64,000 bases of DNA from Paenibacillus sp. FSL H8-0548 (GCF_038630985.1 NZ_CP152049.1:438001-502000); one strand, 5' to 3'; positions 8,161 to 18,250 are shown, counted from the first letter of the stretch. Notes: generated by a model not told the origin, from the sequence alone. A program made the numbers and translations.

Positions 8161-9270
8161 ATGCAGGAGCAGACGATTATTCGTTTTGAGTATGTAACGA
8201 AGCAGTATGACTATAACGACGAGCCTGTTCTTAAGGGCGTCAGCTTCACCATAGAGCGTGGCAAATTTTATACGCTGTTAGGTCCGTCAGGCTGCGGTAA
8301 AACGACGATACTTCGTTTGATTGCAGGCTTTACCGAGCCGTCAGAGGGCCGGATTTATTTTAATGGGAAGGTCATTAACCGGGTCCCTGCCAATGAGCGT
8401 CAGGTGAATACCGTCTTTCAGGATTATGCCCTATTTCCTCATCTTAATGTATTTGAGAACGTAGCGTTCGGTCTGCGCATCAAAAAGCTGAAAAACGCTG
8501 AGGTGTCAGCCAAAGTCATGGAGGCGCTCCGCTTCGTTAACTTGAATGGCTATGAGAAGCGTGAAATTACCGAGATGTCCGGCGGCCAGCGGCAACGTGT
8601 AGCGATTGCTAGGGCAATCGTGAATGAGCCGGAAATTATTTTGCTGGACGAGCCGCTCTCCGCACTGGATCTAAAGCTGCGAACGGAGATGCAGTATGAG
8701 CTGCGAGAGCTGCAGCGGCGGCTTGGGATCACGTTTATTTTCGTAACGCATGATCAGGAGGAGGCGCTGGCCATGTCGGATGAGATTTTTGTTATTAATG
8801 AAGGGAAGATTCAGCAGAGCGGCACGCCGACGGATATTTACGATGAGCCGATCAACCGGTTTGTAGCTGATTTTATTGGAGAAACGAATATTGTGTCTGG
8901 CAAAATGGTGCGTGACTTCGAGGTGGAATTTGCGGGCCGCACCTTTGAATGTGTCGATCAAGGGCTAATGCCAAACGAAGCGGTGGACATCGTAATTAGA
9001 CCCGAGGATCTGGAGATCACCTCCACAGGCAATGGAAAGCTGCAGGTGCGCGTAGATTCTCAGCTGTTCCGTGGCGTGCATTACGAGATTTGCTGCTATG
9101 ATGATGCTGGCAATGAATGGCTTGTCCATTCCACGCGCAAAGCGACGGTGGGAGAGCGAATTGGACTTACGTTCGACTCTGAGGCGATCCACGTTATGCG
9201 GCTTGGCGAGACAGAAGAAGAGTTTGATAAACGTTTGGAAGCTTACAGCGAGGCCGGCGATGTCAAATAA
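8161..9270 (+). CDS. potA: Spermidine/putrescine ABC transporter ATPase
   Basis: A 369-residue ATPase with Walker [10 protein letters not shown] (residues 41-49), signature [14 protein letters not shown], Walker B with [10 protein letters not shown], and an H-loop in [10 protein letters not shown]-terminal TOBE-like regulatory region spans about 285-360. It powers polyamine import together with PotB and PotC. AAAGGAG lies seven bases before ATG. The stop overlaps the potB start. The neighbours potB, potC and potD make the substrate assignment firm at family level, though spermidine versus putrescine preference cannot be read from sequence. Confidence 0.92.
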   Translation: MQEQTIIRFEYVTKQYDYNDEPVLKGVSFTIERGKFYTLLGPSGCGKTTILRLIAGFTEPSEGRIYFNGKVINRVPANERQVNTVFQDYALFPHLNVFENVAFGLRIKKLKNAEVSAKVMEALRFVNLNGYEKREITEMSGGQRQRVAIARAIVNEPEIILLDEPLSALDLKLRTEMQYELRELQRRLGITFIFVTHDQEEALAMSDEIFVINEGKIQQSGTPTDIYDEPINRFVADFIGETNIVSGKMVRDFEVEFAGRTFECVDQGLMPNEAVDIVIRPEDLEITSTGNGKLQVRVDSQLFRGVHYEICCYDDAGNEWLVHSTRKATVGERIGLTFDSEAIHVMRLGETEEEFDKRLEAYSEAGDVK

Positions 9271-10078
9271 ATCGCGCAGCTTTTACCTCATCCCTTATTT
9301 GGCGTGGGTCGTGCTGTTCGTCATTGCGCCAATTGTTCTCGTAGCGTATTACTCGCTCTTTAACGTGGAGGGTGCCTTTACGTTCGATAACTACGTGAAG
9401 TTTTTTACGCCAGTCTACATGCGAATGACGGTTAACTCCTTCTGGTACGCCTTTCTCATTACGGCTTTTTCCTTGCTTATCGCCTACCCAACAGCGTATT
9501 TGCTGACAAGGACCAAGCATAAGCAGCTTTGGCTTCTGCTTATTATTTTGCCGAGCTGGATTAATCTGCTCTTGAAGGCTTACGCGTTCATTGGCTTGTT
9601 CGGCACCTATGGCTTCGCCAACTCGGTGCTTGAGGCCGTCGGTATCGGCAAGCAGCAAATTTTGTTTACTGATTTCAGTTTTATTTTCGTATCGGTTTAT
9701 ATCTTTATCCCGTTCATGATTTTGCCGATCTTTAATGCGCTTGAGGGAATGAACCCTTCGCTCATCTATGCGGCGCGGGACTTAGGGGCATCGGCATGGA
9801 CGACGTTCCGTCGTGTCATCTTCCCGCTCACCATTAGTGGTGTGAAGGCGGGCTGCATGGCGGTATTCATTCCGGCGCTGTCGCTGTTCATGATTACAAG
9901 GCTGATTGCGGGCAATCGGGTGATTACGCTAGGAACGGCCATCGAGCAGCATTTTCTTGTGACGCAGGACTGGGGCATGGGCTCGACTATCGCAGTATTT
10001 CTCATTTTGGCGATGGCGATTATGATGCTCATCACCGGCAAACGGAAGCGAGGTGCGGTCGATGCGCGAAAAAAATAA
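9260..10078 (+). CDS. potB: Spermidine/putrescine ABC transporter permease
   Basis: The start at 9260 ([13 protein letters not shown]) was chosen over a longer in-frame start deep inside potA. It overlaps the potA end by 11 bases, has GAGG six bases upstream, and begins just before the first membrane helix. The 272-residue protein has about six helices and the permease EAA loop [19 protein letters not shown], which docks on the ATPase. It is one half of the polyamine channel in the cytoplasmic membrane. Confidence 0.9.
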   Translation: MSNKSRSFYLIPYLAWVVLFVIAPIVLVAYYSLFNVEGAFTFDNYVKFFTPVYMRMTVNSFWYAFLITAFSLLIAYPTAYLLTRTKHKQLWLLLIILPSWINLLLKAYAFIGLFGTYGFANSVLEAVGIGKQQILFTDFSFIFVSVYIFIPFMILPIFNALEGMNPSLIYAARDLGASAWTTFRRVIFPLTISGVKAGCMAVFIPALSLFMITRLIAGNRVITLGTAIEQHFLVTQDWGMGSTIAVFLILAMAIMMLITGKRKRGAVDARKK

Positions 10079-10862
10079 ATGGTCCAATCTGTATTTGGTG
10101 CTCGTATTCGCAGTCCTTTATGCGCCTATTTTTTATTTAATGTTTTATTCCTTCAATAGCGGCGGCTCGATGCGAAATTTCGAGAGCTTTACGCTTGATT
10201 ATTACAAAGAGGTTTTTGAGGATACACGGCTGCTGATCATTGTGCTGAATACATTCATCATTGCGCTGCTGTCTGCGACCATCTCGACGATTCTAGGTGT
10301 AATTGGAGCCATTGCGATTCACCATATTCGAAGCAATCGTCCGAAGCAAGCGCTGCTTACGCTCAATAATGTGCTGATTGTGAGCCCGGATGTCATTATT
10401 GGAGCTTCCTTCCTGATCCTGTTTACGATTATCGGCATTAAGCTGGGCTTCGTTTCGGTGCTGCTGTCGCATATTGCTTTCAGCGTTCCGATTGTCGTCA
10501 TTATGGTACTGCCGAAGCTGCAGGAGATGAGCACAACATTGCTTGACGCTGCCCGCGATCTTGGCGCAAGCTCGCTGCAGGTGCTGACAAGGGTAGTCCT
10601 GCCCTTTATCAAGCCGGGCATATTCGCGGGCTTCTTCATGGCGCTGACCTATTCGCTGGATGATTTTGCGGTCACGTTTTTTGTTACAGGCAATGGGTTC
10701 TCCACGCTGTCGGTCGAAATTTATTCACGGGCACGCCAAGGCGTATCGCTGTCGATCAATGCGTTGTCGACGCTTATCTTTCTATTTACAATCGTTCTCG
10801 TTGTCGGCTACTACTTCGTTTATCAGCGGAACACAAAGTCGTCAGTTAAGGAGGGACGCTAA
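10062..10862 (+). CDS. potC: Spermidine/putrescine ABC transporter permease
   Basis: About 266 residues with six predicted membrane helices and an EAA loop containing [21 protein letters not shown] at 10062 is preferred to GTG at 10053 because GAGG lies eight bases before it. It overlaps the end of potB by 17 bases and its TAA overlaps the potD ATG. It is the partner of PotB in the transmembrane channel. Confidence 0.9.
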   Translation: MREKNKWSNLYLVLVFAVLYAPIFYLMFYSFNSGGSMRNFESFTLDYYKEVFEDTRLLIIVLNTFIIALLSATISTILGVIGAIAIHHIRSNRPKQALLTLNNVLIVSPDVIIGASFLILFTIIGIKLGFVSVLLSHIAFSVPIVVIMVLPKLQEMSTTLLDAARDLGASSLQVLTRVVLPFIKPGIFAGFFMALTYSLDDFAVTFFVTGNGFSTLSVEIYSRARQGVSLSINALSTLIFLFTIVLVVGYYFVYQRNTKSSVKEGR

Positions 10863-11935
10863 TGAAGCAGCTCATACGCATGTTTGCTGTGGTGATGATC
10901 GTATCGCTGCTGCTCATTTATTTGACCGCCTATCTGAACTCAAGCGAGGGCTACAGCGGCGATAATACGTTAACGATTTATAACTGGGGCGATTATATAG
11001 ACCCTGAGCTTCTTGCTCGTTTTGAAGAGGAAGCAGGCATAAAGGTTATTTATCAGACCTTTGATTCGAATGAAGCGATGATGACCAAGATTGAGCAAGG
11101 GGGGACGACGTTCGATGTGAGCATTCCCTCAGAGTACGCCATTAGCAAAATGAAAGAAGAAAACCTGCTGCTTGAGCTCGATCATTCCAAGCTTCCGAAT
11201 TTGAAAAACATTGATCAAAGATTCATGAATTTGTCCTTCGATCCGGATAATACCTACTCGATTCCTTATTTCTGGGGCACGGTCGGTATCGTATACAACC
11301 CGGAGCTGGTTGGCGAGCTGACCTTCTCCAGCTGGGATGATCTATGGGACGAAAGTCTTCGCAATCAAATCCTGCTGCTGGATGGGGCGCGCGAGGTGAT
11401 GGGCATGGGGCTGAACAGCCTTCAATACTCACTCAATGATACGGACGAGGCGCATTTGCAGGAGGCGAAGGCGAAGCTGCTCCAAATGACGCCGAACGTA
11501 AAGGCAATTGTAGGCGACGAGATCAAGATGCTGCTTGCGAATGAGGAAGCGGCGGTAGGCTTAGTGTGGTCAGGAGATGCCTCGGAGATTATGGGGGAGA
11601 ATGAGAAGCTTGATTACGTCGTTCCGGAGGAAGGCTCGAATCTATGGTTCGATAATATGGTCATTCCAAAAACAGCCCGGAATATCGAAGGCGCGCATCA
11701 GTTTATTAATTTCATGCTCGATCCCGAGGTAGCGGCGCAAAATACGGAATATGTTGGCTATTCCTCGCCTAACCAAGCGGCAATGGCTTTGCTGCCCGAG
11801 GAAATTTCGGGTGATGAGCGATTTTATCCGGATGAGGAGCTGACCAGTAGGCTTGAGGTGTACGACAATCTCGGCAAAAGAATGCTGTCCCACTACAATG
11901 AGCTGTTCCTTGAGTTCAAAATGCATAAGAAATGA
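10862..11935 (+). CDS. potD: Spermidine/putrescine-binding protein
   Basis: A 357-residue extracellular binding protein. An N-terminal hydrophobic helix (about residues 5-25) precedes the start of the mature fold at LTIYNWGDYIDPELL, the classic PotD beginning. Further hallmarks are FDVSIPSEYAISKM, IPYFWGTVGIVYN and LVWSGDASEIM, which contribute to the polyamine pocket. AAGGAGG lies just before ATG. Oddly, the signal region has no cysteine, so no lipobox is present. Most Firmicute binding proteins are lipoproteins, so this one may stay tethered by an uncleaved helix. Confidence 0.92.
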   Translation: MKQLIRMFAVVMIVSLLLIYLTAYLNSSEGYSGDNTLTIYNWGDYIDPELLARFEEEAGIKVIYQTFDSNEAMMTKIEQGGTTFDVSIPSEYAISKMKEENLLLELDHSKLPNLKNIDQRFMNLSFDPDNTYSIPYFWGTVGIVYNPELVGELTFSSWDDLWDESLRNQILLLDGAREVMGMGLNSLQYSLNDTDEAHLQEAKAKLLQMTPNVKAIVGDEIKMLLANEEAAVGLVWSGDASEIMGENEKLDYVVPEEGSNLWFDNMVIPKTARNIEGAHQFINFMLDPEVAAQNTEYVGYSSPNQAAMALLPEEISGDERFYPDEELTSRLEVYDNLGKRMLSHYNELFLEFKMHKK

Positions 11936-11971
11936 ACTGAATTTACAGCGATATGAATGCATGAAATATAG

Positions 11972-12013
11972 TGGATCGAGAAAGCTCTCAGAGCTCTCTC
12001 GATCCATTTTATT
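11972..12013 (+). terminator. Terminator of potABCD
   Basis: TGGATCGAGAAAGCTC pairs with GAGCTCTCTCGATCCA with one mismatch and a four-base loop, followed by TTTTATTA. It lies 36 bases after the potD stop. Confidence 0.85.
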
Positions 12014-12710
12014 ATGGAGAAATAGATCGCATTAAAATGTAAGCGGTTCATATCATTAGGCATCAAAAAAATAACATCAAGCTAGGGCAAATAAGCAAAA
12101 ATAATGGAAAATCTGAAGAGAGAACACCGAAACTTGTCGAAAGCTTGAGGGAATTCGCGTGAATTTTGTTAATGTATCTAACGTTTATTATCCTGAGTGG
12201 AGTCGATTGGATGAATAAAACGATAATTATTGATTTTTATGATGTGATTAATGACATCAGATCGGCGCTTGCGAAGTGTAGGATAAAGCTTGGAATTTAC
12301 AAAGTATAGAGCTGACATCGTATCGATATGAAGCTTGTGAAACGATTCCCAAAGTGGTTGTGGGTTTCCGGAATCGGCGAAAATAGGGATAAGCATGCGT
12401 CGGAAAGCAAAGTAAAGGACAATCATGCTTCAAATTGGTGTATCTGTGTCGAGGGAGATTAGGTTCCGTAAATGACCAATTTTGTTTATTTTTTGCGATA
12501 ATTCGAGGTTTTCATAAGCTTTCTTCTACGTGGTGTGTTATTAATCATAACATGCAAATGATATATAACATGACAATGGATAAAAATGTTGAATATTTGT
12601 ACTTTTTAACGAAAAAAATCTTTTAAAATACGTTTGAAAAAGGTAAAATCATTAAAGCGGCTTTTCGATGGATTGGGAGTCGAATTCTACGATGAAGGAA
12701 TGAACCTGAA
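12014..12710 (+). other. A/T-rich intergenic region upstream of glutamate dehydrogenase
   Basis: About 700 bases without a supported gene. Two reading frames of 60-80 codons exist here on opposite strands, but neither has a ribosome-binding site or recognisable motif. The last 130 bases are very A/T-rich and presumably contain the promoter of the dehydrogenase; a weak TTTTAA/TAAAAT pair near 12620-12650 is the best I can find. ATAACATG occurs twice about 20 bases apart near 12545-12575. Confidence 0.5.
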
Positions 12711-13970
12711 ATGACAGTGAGCACAGTAGTAGAAACGTTGAATCCGTACCAAATTGCACAACAACAAATTGATACTGCAGCGGCACATTTGCAATTGCCT
12801 GAGCATGTAACACAAATTTTGAAAAATCCTAAGCGTGTGCTATCGGTTAACTTCCCTGTTCGTATGGACGATGGAACCGTTCGTGTGTTCGAAGGCTACC
12901 GTGCCCAACATAACGATGCTATCGGTCCCACTAAGGGCGGCATTCGCTTTCACCCAGATGTAACTCTCGACGAGGTTAAAGCACTTTCCATGTGGATGAG
13001 CTTCAAATGCGGCGTGGTAGGCCTGCCATATGGCGGCGGTAAAGGCGGCGTAGTTTGTGATCCTCATCTTCTTAGCAAAGGCGAGCTTGAGCGTGTAAGC
13101 CGTGCTTTCATGGAAGCTATTTCTGATTTCGTAGGACCAGACAAAGATATTCCTGCACCGGACGTATATACGACACCGCAAATTATGGGTTGGATGATGG
13201 ATACGTACAGCAGACTTAAAGGTGTGAACTCCCCGGGCGTTATTACAGGTAAACCGCTTATTCTTGGCGGATCGAAAGGTCGTAATGAAGCTACAGCACA
13301 AGGCTGTGTCTACACGATTCTGGCTGCCCTGAATGATAAAGGCATTCCAGTTCAGAACGCTACTGCTGCTGTTCAAGGCTTTGGCAACGCAGGCCGTATC
13401 GCTGCGCGCTTGCTTAGCGAAGCAGGCTGTAAAATTGTAGCGGTAAGTGATTCCAAATGTGGAATCTACGATGCGAACGGAATAGATATCGAGAAAATAT
13501 CCACACTAAAAGATACATCCTCCATTCGTGAGTATGGCGAGTCGTTCGTCATTTCAAATGAGGCGCTTCTTGAGCTTGATGTTGATATTTTGGTACCAGC
13601 TGCACTTGAGAATGTCATCACTGCTGCGAATGCTGATCGCATTAAAGCGAAGATCGTTGCTGAAGCGGCTAATGGTCCAACAACACCGGAAGCGGATCGT
13701 GTACTTGCAAGCCACGGTATTACCGTTATTCCTGACGTGCTTGCGAATGCAGGCGGCGTAACTGTGTCTTATTTCGAGTGGGTTCAAAACCTTGCGAACT
13801 ACTACTGGAGCGAAGAAGAAGTGCTTGAGAAACTGGAAACGAACATGATTCTTTCTTATGTTGCTGTTCGCGACCTGGCTAAAGAGCATGACACGGACCT
13901 TCGTACAGCTGCTTATATGATTTCGATCAAACGAATCGCAGCTGCAATGGAAGCAAGAGGCTGGATTTAA
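12711..13970 (+). CDS. NAD-type glutamate dehydrogenase (RocG/GudB family)
   Basis: 419 residues, matching the hexameric Glu/Leu/Phe/Val dehydrogenases. The glutamate-binding motif GPTKGGIRFHP and catalytic lysine segment GLPYGGGKGG lie in the first third, and the Rossmann nucleotide-binding segment VQGFGNAGRIAARLL near residue 225. ANAGGVTVSYFEWVQN near residue 345 completes the active site. It interconverts glutamate and 2-oxoglutarate plus ammonia in the cytoplasm. It precedes diaminopimelate dehydrogenase by only 36 bases, so the two are probably co-transcribed, linking ammonia assimilation and lysine or cell-wall precursor synthesis. Whether it is RocG-like or GudB-like cannot be decided here. 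Confidence 0.93.
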   Translation: MTVSTVVETLNPYQIAQQQIDTAAAHLQLPEHVTQILKNPKRVLSVNFPVRMDDGTVRVFEGYRAQHNDAIGPTKGGIRFHPDVTLDEVKALSMWMSFKCGVVGLPYGGGKGGVVCDPHLLSKGELERVSRAFMEAISDFVGPDKDIPAPDVYTTPQIMGWMMDTYSRLKGVNSPGVITGKPLILGGSKGRNEATAQGCVYTILAALNDKGIPVQNATAAVQGFGNAGRIAARLLSEAGCKIVAVSDSKCGIYDANGIDIEKISTLKDTSSIREYGESFVISNEALLELDVDILVPAALENVITAANADRIKAKIVAEAANGPTTPEADRVLASHGITVIPDVLANAGGVTVSYFEWVQNLANYYWSEEEVLEKLETNMILSYVAVRDLAKEHDTDLRTAAYMISIKRIAAAMEARGWI

Positions 13971-14006
13971 GCTTTTAAAAATTTTTTATGAAAAGGTGGC
14001 AGCACC

Positions 14007-14984
14007 ATGACTGAACAGATTCGCATCGGCATCGTTGGTTACGGCAACTTGGGCCGCGGTGTTGAGCTTGCGATCAAGCAAAGCCCGGATTTGAGACTAG
14101 ATGCGATTTTTACGCGCAGAGATCCTGCTTCGATTCCTTCTGCAATCAAAGCCTATTCCGTCCTAGAAGCTGAGCGCTTTGTTAATGATATCGACGTCAT
14201 GATTTTATGCGGAGGCTCGGCAACGGATTTGCCAGAGCAAGTGCCTGCTTTTGCACGCTTGTTCCATACGGTAGACAGCTTCGATACCCATGCTCGCATA
14301 CCTGAGTATTTTGAGCAGGTGGACGCAGTTGCACAGGCGAGCGGCAAGGTGAGTGTTATTTCGACAGGCTGGGACCCAGGTCTGTTCTCATTGAATCGTC
14401 TGCTCGCTGAAGCGATTTTGCCGGTAGGCAAAGAGTACACGTTCTGGGGCAAAGGAGTAAGCCAAGGGCACTCCGACGCTATCCGTCGTGTGAAAGGCGT
14501 TAAGAATGGCGTTCAATACACGATTCCAAGCGAAGATGCAGTTGCCCGCGTGCGTGGCGGCGAGGAGCCTGAGCTTGCAACACGTGATAAGCATATCCGC
14601 GATTGCTACATTGTAGCAGAGGAAGGTGCGGATCAAGCGGCGATTGCCGAGGAAATCCGTACGATGCCGAACTATTTCGCTGATTACAATACGACTGTTC
14701 ACTTCATAGATGAAGCGACGCTGAAGGCAGAGCACTCTGCGATGCCTCACGGCGGTACGGTATTGCGCAGCGGCAAGACAGGCGATAACAATACGCAAAT
14801 TATTGAATTTGGCCTGAAGCTTGCAAGCAATCCGGAATTTACGGCAAGTGTTCTAGTAGCCTATGCTAGAGCGGCATTTAAGCTTGCTGGCAGTGGTCAG
14901 GTTGGAGCGAAAACAGTCTTCGACATCCCATTTGGCTACCTTTCGCCAAAATCCGCAGCAGATCTACGCAAGCGATTGCTATAA
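14007..14984 (+). CDS. ddh: meso-Diaminopimelate D-dehydrogenase
   Basis: 325 residues with an N-terminal NADP-binding motif GIVGYGNLGRGVE (residues 8-20) and the family segments STGWDPGLFSLNRLL, FWGKGVSQGHSDAIR and MPHGGTVLRSG, which bind the D-centre of meso-diaminopimelate. It makes meso-diaminopimelate in one step from tetrahydrodipicolinate, ammonia and NADPH, bypassing the acylated intermediates. AAAGGTGG lies about eight bases before ATG. It follows the glutamate dehydrogenase closely. Length and motifs are standard. Confidence 0.93.
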   Translation: MTEQIRIGIVGYGNLGRGVELAIKQSPDLRLDAIFTRRDPASIPSAIKAYSVLEAERFVNDIDVMILCGGSATDLPEQVPAFARLFHTVDSFDTHARIPEYFEQVDAVAQASGKVSVISTGWDPGLFSLNRLLAEAILPVGKEYTFWGKGVSQGHSDAIRRVKGVKNGVQYTIPSEDAVARVRGGEEPELATRDKHIRDCYIVAEEGADQAAIAEEIRTMPNYFADYNTTVHFIDEATLKAEHSAMPHGGTVLRSGKTGDNNTQIIEFGLKLASNPEFTASVLVAYARAAFKLAGSGQVGAKTVFDIPFGYLSPKSAADLRKRLL

Positions 14985-15105
14985 GCTGAAGGACATCTGA
15001 ACAAATTCTGAAACTCCCTCGTTTTAACATTTTTTTACTAACACTTTTGGTAATTGTAGGGTATACTGATAAAAGATATGAGTTAAAACTGTCGAAATAT
15101 AGTGG

Positions 15106-15135
15106 TTGGTGCTGAATCTTGAAACTTCCTATGAT
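15106..15135 (+). promoter_or_regulatory. Candidate promoter of the exopolysaccharide locus
   Basis: TTGGTG and TATGAT are separated by 18 bases, 65 bases before the phosphatase start. A second TATACT box at 15062 lacks a good -35. This is the only plausible promoter between ddh and the locus. Confidence 0.35.
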
Positions 15136-15199
15136 AGAATGAAGTTCAAACCAGTGATTGATAGGTTATGAACAGAAACTATCAGAAAGTGAGATTAGC

Positions 15200-15994
15200 A
15201 TGATTGATATCCATACACATATTTTACCCCAGGTAGATGATGGTGCTGCGAATTGGTATGATACTTTGGACATGGCCCGGGCAGCCGTTTCAGAGGGAAT
15301 TACAACCATTATTGCAACACCACATCATGCTAACGGGACCTACACCAATGCAGCAAACGAAGTAATCAAGCACACTCGCTCTATTAATGAACAGTTAATA
15401 GATGCTGGTGTGCCTGTTACTGTCCGGACTGGTCAGGAAATTCGCGTCCACGACGATCTGCTTGATGCTTGGCATAGGGGAGAACTGCTTTCTTTGGCAG
15501 AGTCCAGCTATGTATTGATAGAAATGCCCTCCTCGCGTATTCCGAAGACGATGATTGAGATCATTCATGAATTGAAAGTAATGAATTTGAAGCCTATCAT
15601 TGCACACCCTGAGAGAAATTTAGAAATTGTACAGCATCCAGAGCGTTTAACTGAGCTTATTGATGCGGGAGCTTTTGCACAAGTAACGACCCACTCGCTA
15701 TTAGGCGGATTCGGCAAACGAATTGAACAATCGGCGTGGTCATTATTGAAAAGTGGAGATATACACATTGTATCTTCAGATGCTCATCATATTGTTCGCC
15801 GAGGCTTTCGATTGAGCGAAGCCTATGATTCAATTGAGAGGCGGATGGGAGAACAGTGGGTGAGCTACTTAAAGATGAATGCTCAAGCTGTTGTTCTTAA
15901 TGCTCTATTTCAAGATCAACCGACTATAGTCTCATCTTCGGATGGGATAGTAGGACGATTTATTTCCTATTTTCAGAGAAGTAAGAAAGACTAG
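15200..15994 (+). CDS. PHP-type tyrosine-protein phosphatase (YwqE/CpsB-like)
   Basis: 264 residues from the chosen ATG at 15200; an upstream TTG is in frame but has no ribosome site. Metal-binding motifs of the PHP fold are in order: DIHTHILPQVDDG (residues 3-15), ATPHHANG, HPERN and SSDAHH. These manganese-dependent enzymes dephosphorylate the BY-kinase that controls polysaccharide chain length. The matching kinase and Wzz-like activator lie 2.4-3.8 kb downstream, separated by the SLH gene, an unusual interruption of the usual wzz-kinase-phosphatase grouping. Confidence 0.9.
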   Translation: MIDIHTHILPQVDDGAANWYDTLDMARAAVSEGITTIIATPHHANGTYTNAANEVIKHTRSINEQLIDAGVPVTVRTGQEIRVHDDLLDAWHRGELLSLAESSYVLIEMPSSRIPKTMIEIIHELKVMNLKPIIAHPERNLEIVQHPERLTELIDAGAFAQVTTHSLLGGFGKRIEQSAWSLLKSGDIHIVSSDAHHIVRRGFRLSEAYDSIERRMGEQWVSYLKMNAQAVVLNALFQDQPTIVSSSDGIVGRFISYFQRSKKD

Positions 15995-16062
15995 GTTTGT
16001 GGTTCGCTAGAACTAACAAACATCGATTGTTTTGTCGATACATACATAATGGTGTTATTAGA

Positions 16063-16083
16063 CATCCATCTATTAGATGGATG
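16063..16083 (+). promoter_or_regulatory. Hairpin in the leader of the SLH gene
   Basis: CATCCATCT and AGATGGATG form a perfect nine-pair stem around a three-base loop, 28 bases before the SLH start codon. There is no T run, so it is more likely an mRNA stabiliser or translation control element than a terminator. Confidence 0.45.
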
Positions 16084-16111
16084 CAACTATTATATATAGG
16101 AGTGGTATAAA

Positions 16112-18199
16112 GTGAAATTAAGAAGAAAAATAGCAATTTCAACCATTGCAGCGAGCGTAGCTCTTACAGCATTGGCTGGAATCCCGCTAAGCAGCAAGGG
16201 ATTGGTTGAGAAGCTTGGAGTAAGTGGAGTAGTATACGCAGCATCGACTGGCTCTAATGCAGCTTTCCTAACAGAATCTGGAAAAATTTATACGGAGCTG
16301 GCTAAGATTTCTGGTGGAGTTGAAGCTGTTGAGGCTTTCCGTGTGGAAATTGCAGCCGCACTTGCCATTACTGGAAACTCGATTTTGGTGCCGATTACAG
16401 AGCGTCTTGACGTTGATGATCAAGCAGGCTTTAAAGAAGTAATCGTAGATCTGCTCGCTGTTCCGGTTAGCTCGGGCTGGGAAGCTTCGCTCGATCAGAA
16501 GCGTGAGCTTCACAAGGAATATTTGAAGGGCTTGTCGCAGGCAGCTGGTGTAACGTTGACGGTTGATGACATTGCTCAGGTTGCACTTGCGCTAGAAACC
16601 AAATTAGCAACCATTGCTGGCAGTGTAACGGGTCTAGCAGATATTAATGCTTCGCTGAAGGATCAACTCCGTGCAGCTGTAAAATCAGCTCTTGAGTCTA
16701 ACACCAACGTAAAAGCGGTAATTGAACACTATCAAATTACAACTGAAGATTTAACAAATGTATATACCGAGCTTCAAGCTAGTCCTGCAGTTAACGCGTT
16801 GACAGCACTTTCAGCATTTGTTGCATTGGACAAAGCATACAAAGCTGCTCATCCAGCTACAGGCGGCATCGGCGGGGGCGACGTTATCCCTGTTCCAGAA
16901 ACTCCAGTTCCAGAATCAACAGGTAAATTGCTTGATGATTTGACGAATGCACTTGATAAAGCGACTGAATCGGAGAAAGCTGCGATTATCACGAAATTTG
17001 TTGCAGATGCTCAAGCTGAGATTGCTAAGCTGGCAACAATTAGCGCATCCTCCAGTGTCAGCACAGTAAACGGTCAAGCGGTTCTTCAATTAAATGATAG
17101 TGATGTATTGTCAGTAATCGCTGGAATTAACGCAGTTGCGGCAAAGGTTAATGAGGTAGCTCCGACTGCGGCGATTGCTAAAACGACTTTGGCCATTAAT
17201 CTTGGCGATGTAACGGCTAAGGATGTTGTAGTCAACCTTTCTGACGCAGTTGTGAAAGCAGCGGCAGCCGGCAATGTATCCGGCGCAGCATTCACCATTG
17301 GTGAATTTAAGGTGACGCTTCCTGTTGGCGGTACGTTCAATTCTGCTCTTTCGCTTACCATTAAGAAGAGCGAAGCGACTGAAGAGGCTGTTGGTGCTTT
17401 GAAATCGGCTTCAGAAATCTACGATTTCGGCCTAACTGTCGGCGGTACTGCAAGAACTACCTTCGATCAACCGATTACTCTCAACATTCCACTTGGTGAT
17501 ACGACAGGTATTGATAAAGAGCTGCTATCAGTAGCGAAGATCGTTGACGGAGAGCTTGTATTCCACGGCGGTCGTGTATCCGGCAATTCGATTATCGAGT
17601 CTCGTGATTCGTTCTCCTCTTATGTGGTTGTAGAGAACAAGGTTTCGTTTAGTGATATTGCTTCGGTTGAAGCTTGGGCTGGCCGCCAAATTCAGGTTGT
17701 AGCTGCCAAGGGCGCTATTGAAGGCAAGTCAGAAGGGAAGTTTGTTCCGAAGGATAAAGTAACCCGTGCTGAGTTTGCCAAGATGCTTATCCGTGCTCTA
17801 GATCTTGAGAATGGTTCGGCAGCTGAAAGCTTTGATGATGTGAATTCGACTGACTGGTATGCACCGTATGTGGCTGCAGCAGCCCAGTTGAAAATCATTA
17901 ACGGCCGTTCGGCTTCGAAATTTGATCCTAATGCTACCATCACTCGCGCTGAGATGGCGACAATGATTTCCCGTGCATTGAAGGTATCCCATGATGCAGC
18001 AGCTGTCACTGATGTGGACACAGCTCTTAAAGGCTTTGCTGATGCTGCGAGAATCAACGCTACGTTGAAAGAAGGCGTGGCCTTTGCCGCGACTCACAAA
18101 ATCGTAATTGGTGATGCTGGTAAGTTCCTGCCAAACAACAATGCAACTCGTGCTGAAGCAGCCGTTATTATTTACAGAGCGCTAAACTTCAACAACTAA
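16112..18199 (+). CDS. SLH-domain cell-surface protein
   Basis: 695 residues, GTG start with AGGAG nine bases before it. A signal peptide runs to about residue 44 (VVYAAS). Then come an alanine-rich helical region (50-250), a Gly/Pro linker near 255-270, and a second helical and beta-rich region. Three C-terminal SLH repeats begin near residues 515, 575 and 640, each with the TRAEF/TRAEM/TRAEA core. SLH domains bind pyruvylated secondary cell-wall polymer, anchoring the protein outside the wall. The body matches no enzyme I recognise. It sits inside the exopolysaccharide locus, which suggests a link between S-layer anchoring and polymer assembly (inference). Confidence 0.9.
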   Translation: MKLRRKIAISTIAASVALTALAGIPLSSKGLVEKLGVSGVVYAASTGSNAAFLTESGKIYTELAKISGGVEAVEAFRVEIAAALAITGNSILVPITERLDVDDQAGFKEVIVDLLAVPVSSGWEASLDQKRELHKEYLKGLSQAAGVTLTVDDIAQVALALETKLATIAGSVTGLADINASLKDQLRAAVKSALESNTNVKAVIEHYQITTEDLTNVYTELQASPAVNALTALSAFVALDKAYKAAHPATGGIGGGDVIPVPETPVPESTGKLLDDLTNALDKATESEKAAIITKFVADAQAEIAKLATISASSSVSTVNGQAVLQLNDSDVLSVIAGINAVAAKVNEVAPTAAIAKTTLAINLGDVTAKDVVVNLSDAVVKAAAAGNVSGAAFTIGEFKVTLPVGGTFNSALSLTIKKSEATEEAVGALKSASEIYDFGLTVGGTARTTFDQPITLNIPLGDTTGIDKELLSVAKIVDGELVFHGGRVSGNSIIESRDSFSSYVVVENKVSFSDIASVEAWAGRQIQVVAAKGAIEGKSEGKFVPKDKVTRAEFAKMLIRALDLENGSAAESFDDVNSTDWYAPYVAAAAQLKIINGRSASKFDPNATITRAEMATMISRALKVSHDAAAVTDVDTALKGFADAARINATLKEGVAFAATHKIVIGDAGKFLPNNNATRAEAAVIIYRALNFNN

Positions 18200-18214
18200 A
18201 ATAAAAATAGCGTA

Positions 18215-18250
18215 ATCTTCCTCTCATGCAGATGGGAGGAAGATTTTTTT
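18215..18250 (+). terminator. Terminator after the SLH gene
   Basis: ATCTTCCTCTCAT pairs with ATGGGAGGAAGAT around GCAG, followed by seven T. The SLH gene therefore ends its own transcript, or read-through feeds the downstream genes at a lower level. Confidence 0.88.

Noticed and set aside
9071..9259. N-terminal extension of potB
   Set aside because: The frame stays open inside potA, but the ATG at 9260 overlaps the potA stop, has GAGG upstream and begins just before the first membrane helix.
12178..12626. Two frames of 82 and 63 codons before glutamate dehydrogenase
   Set aside because: No ribosome-binding site, no motif and unlikely composition; chance frames in A/T-rich DNA.
12840..13376. 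178-codon minus-strand frame inside glutamate dehydrogenase
   Set aside because: Antisense shadow of a highly conserved gene with no start signal.
14985..15067. TATACT at 15062 as the main promoter of the polysaccharide locus
   Set aside because: No acceptable -35 box at 16-18 bases; the pair at 15106/15130 is better.
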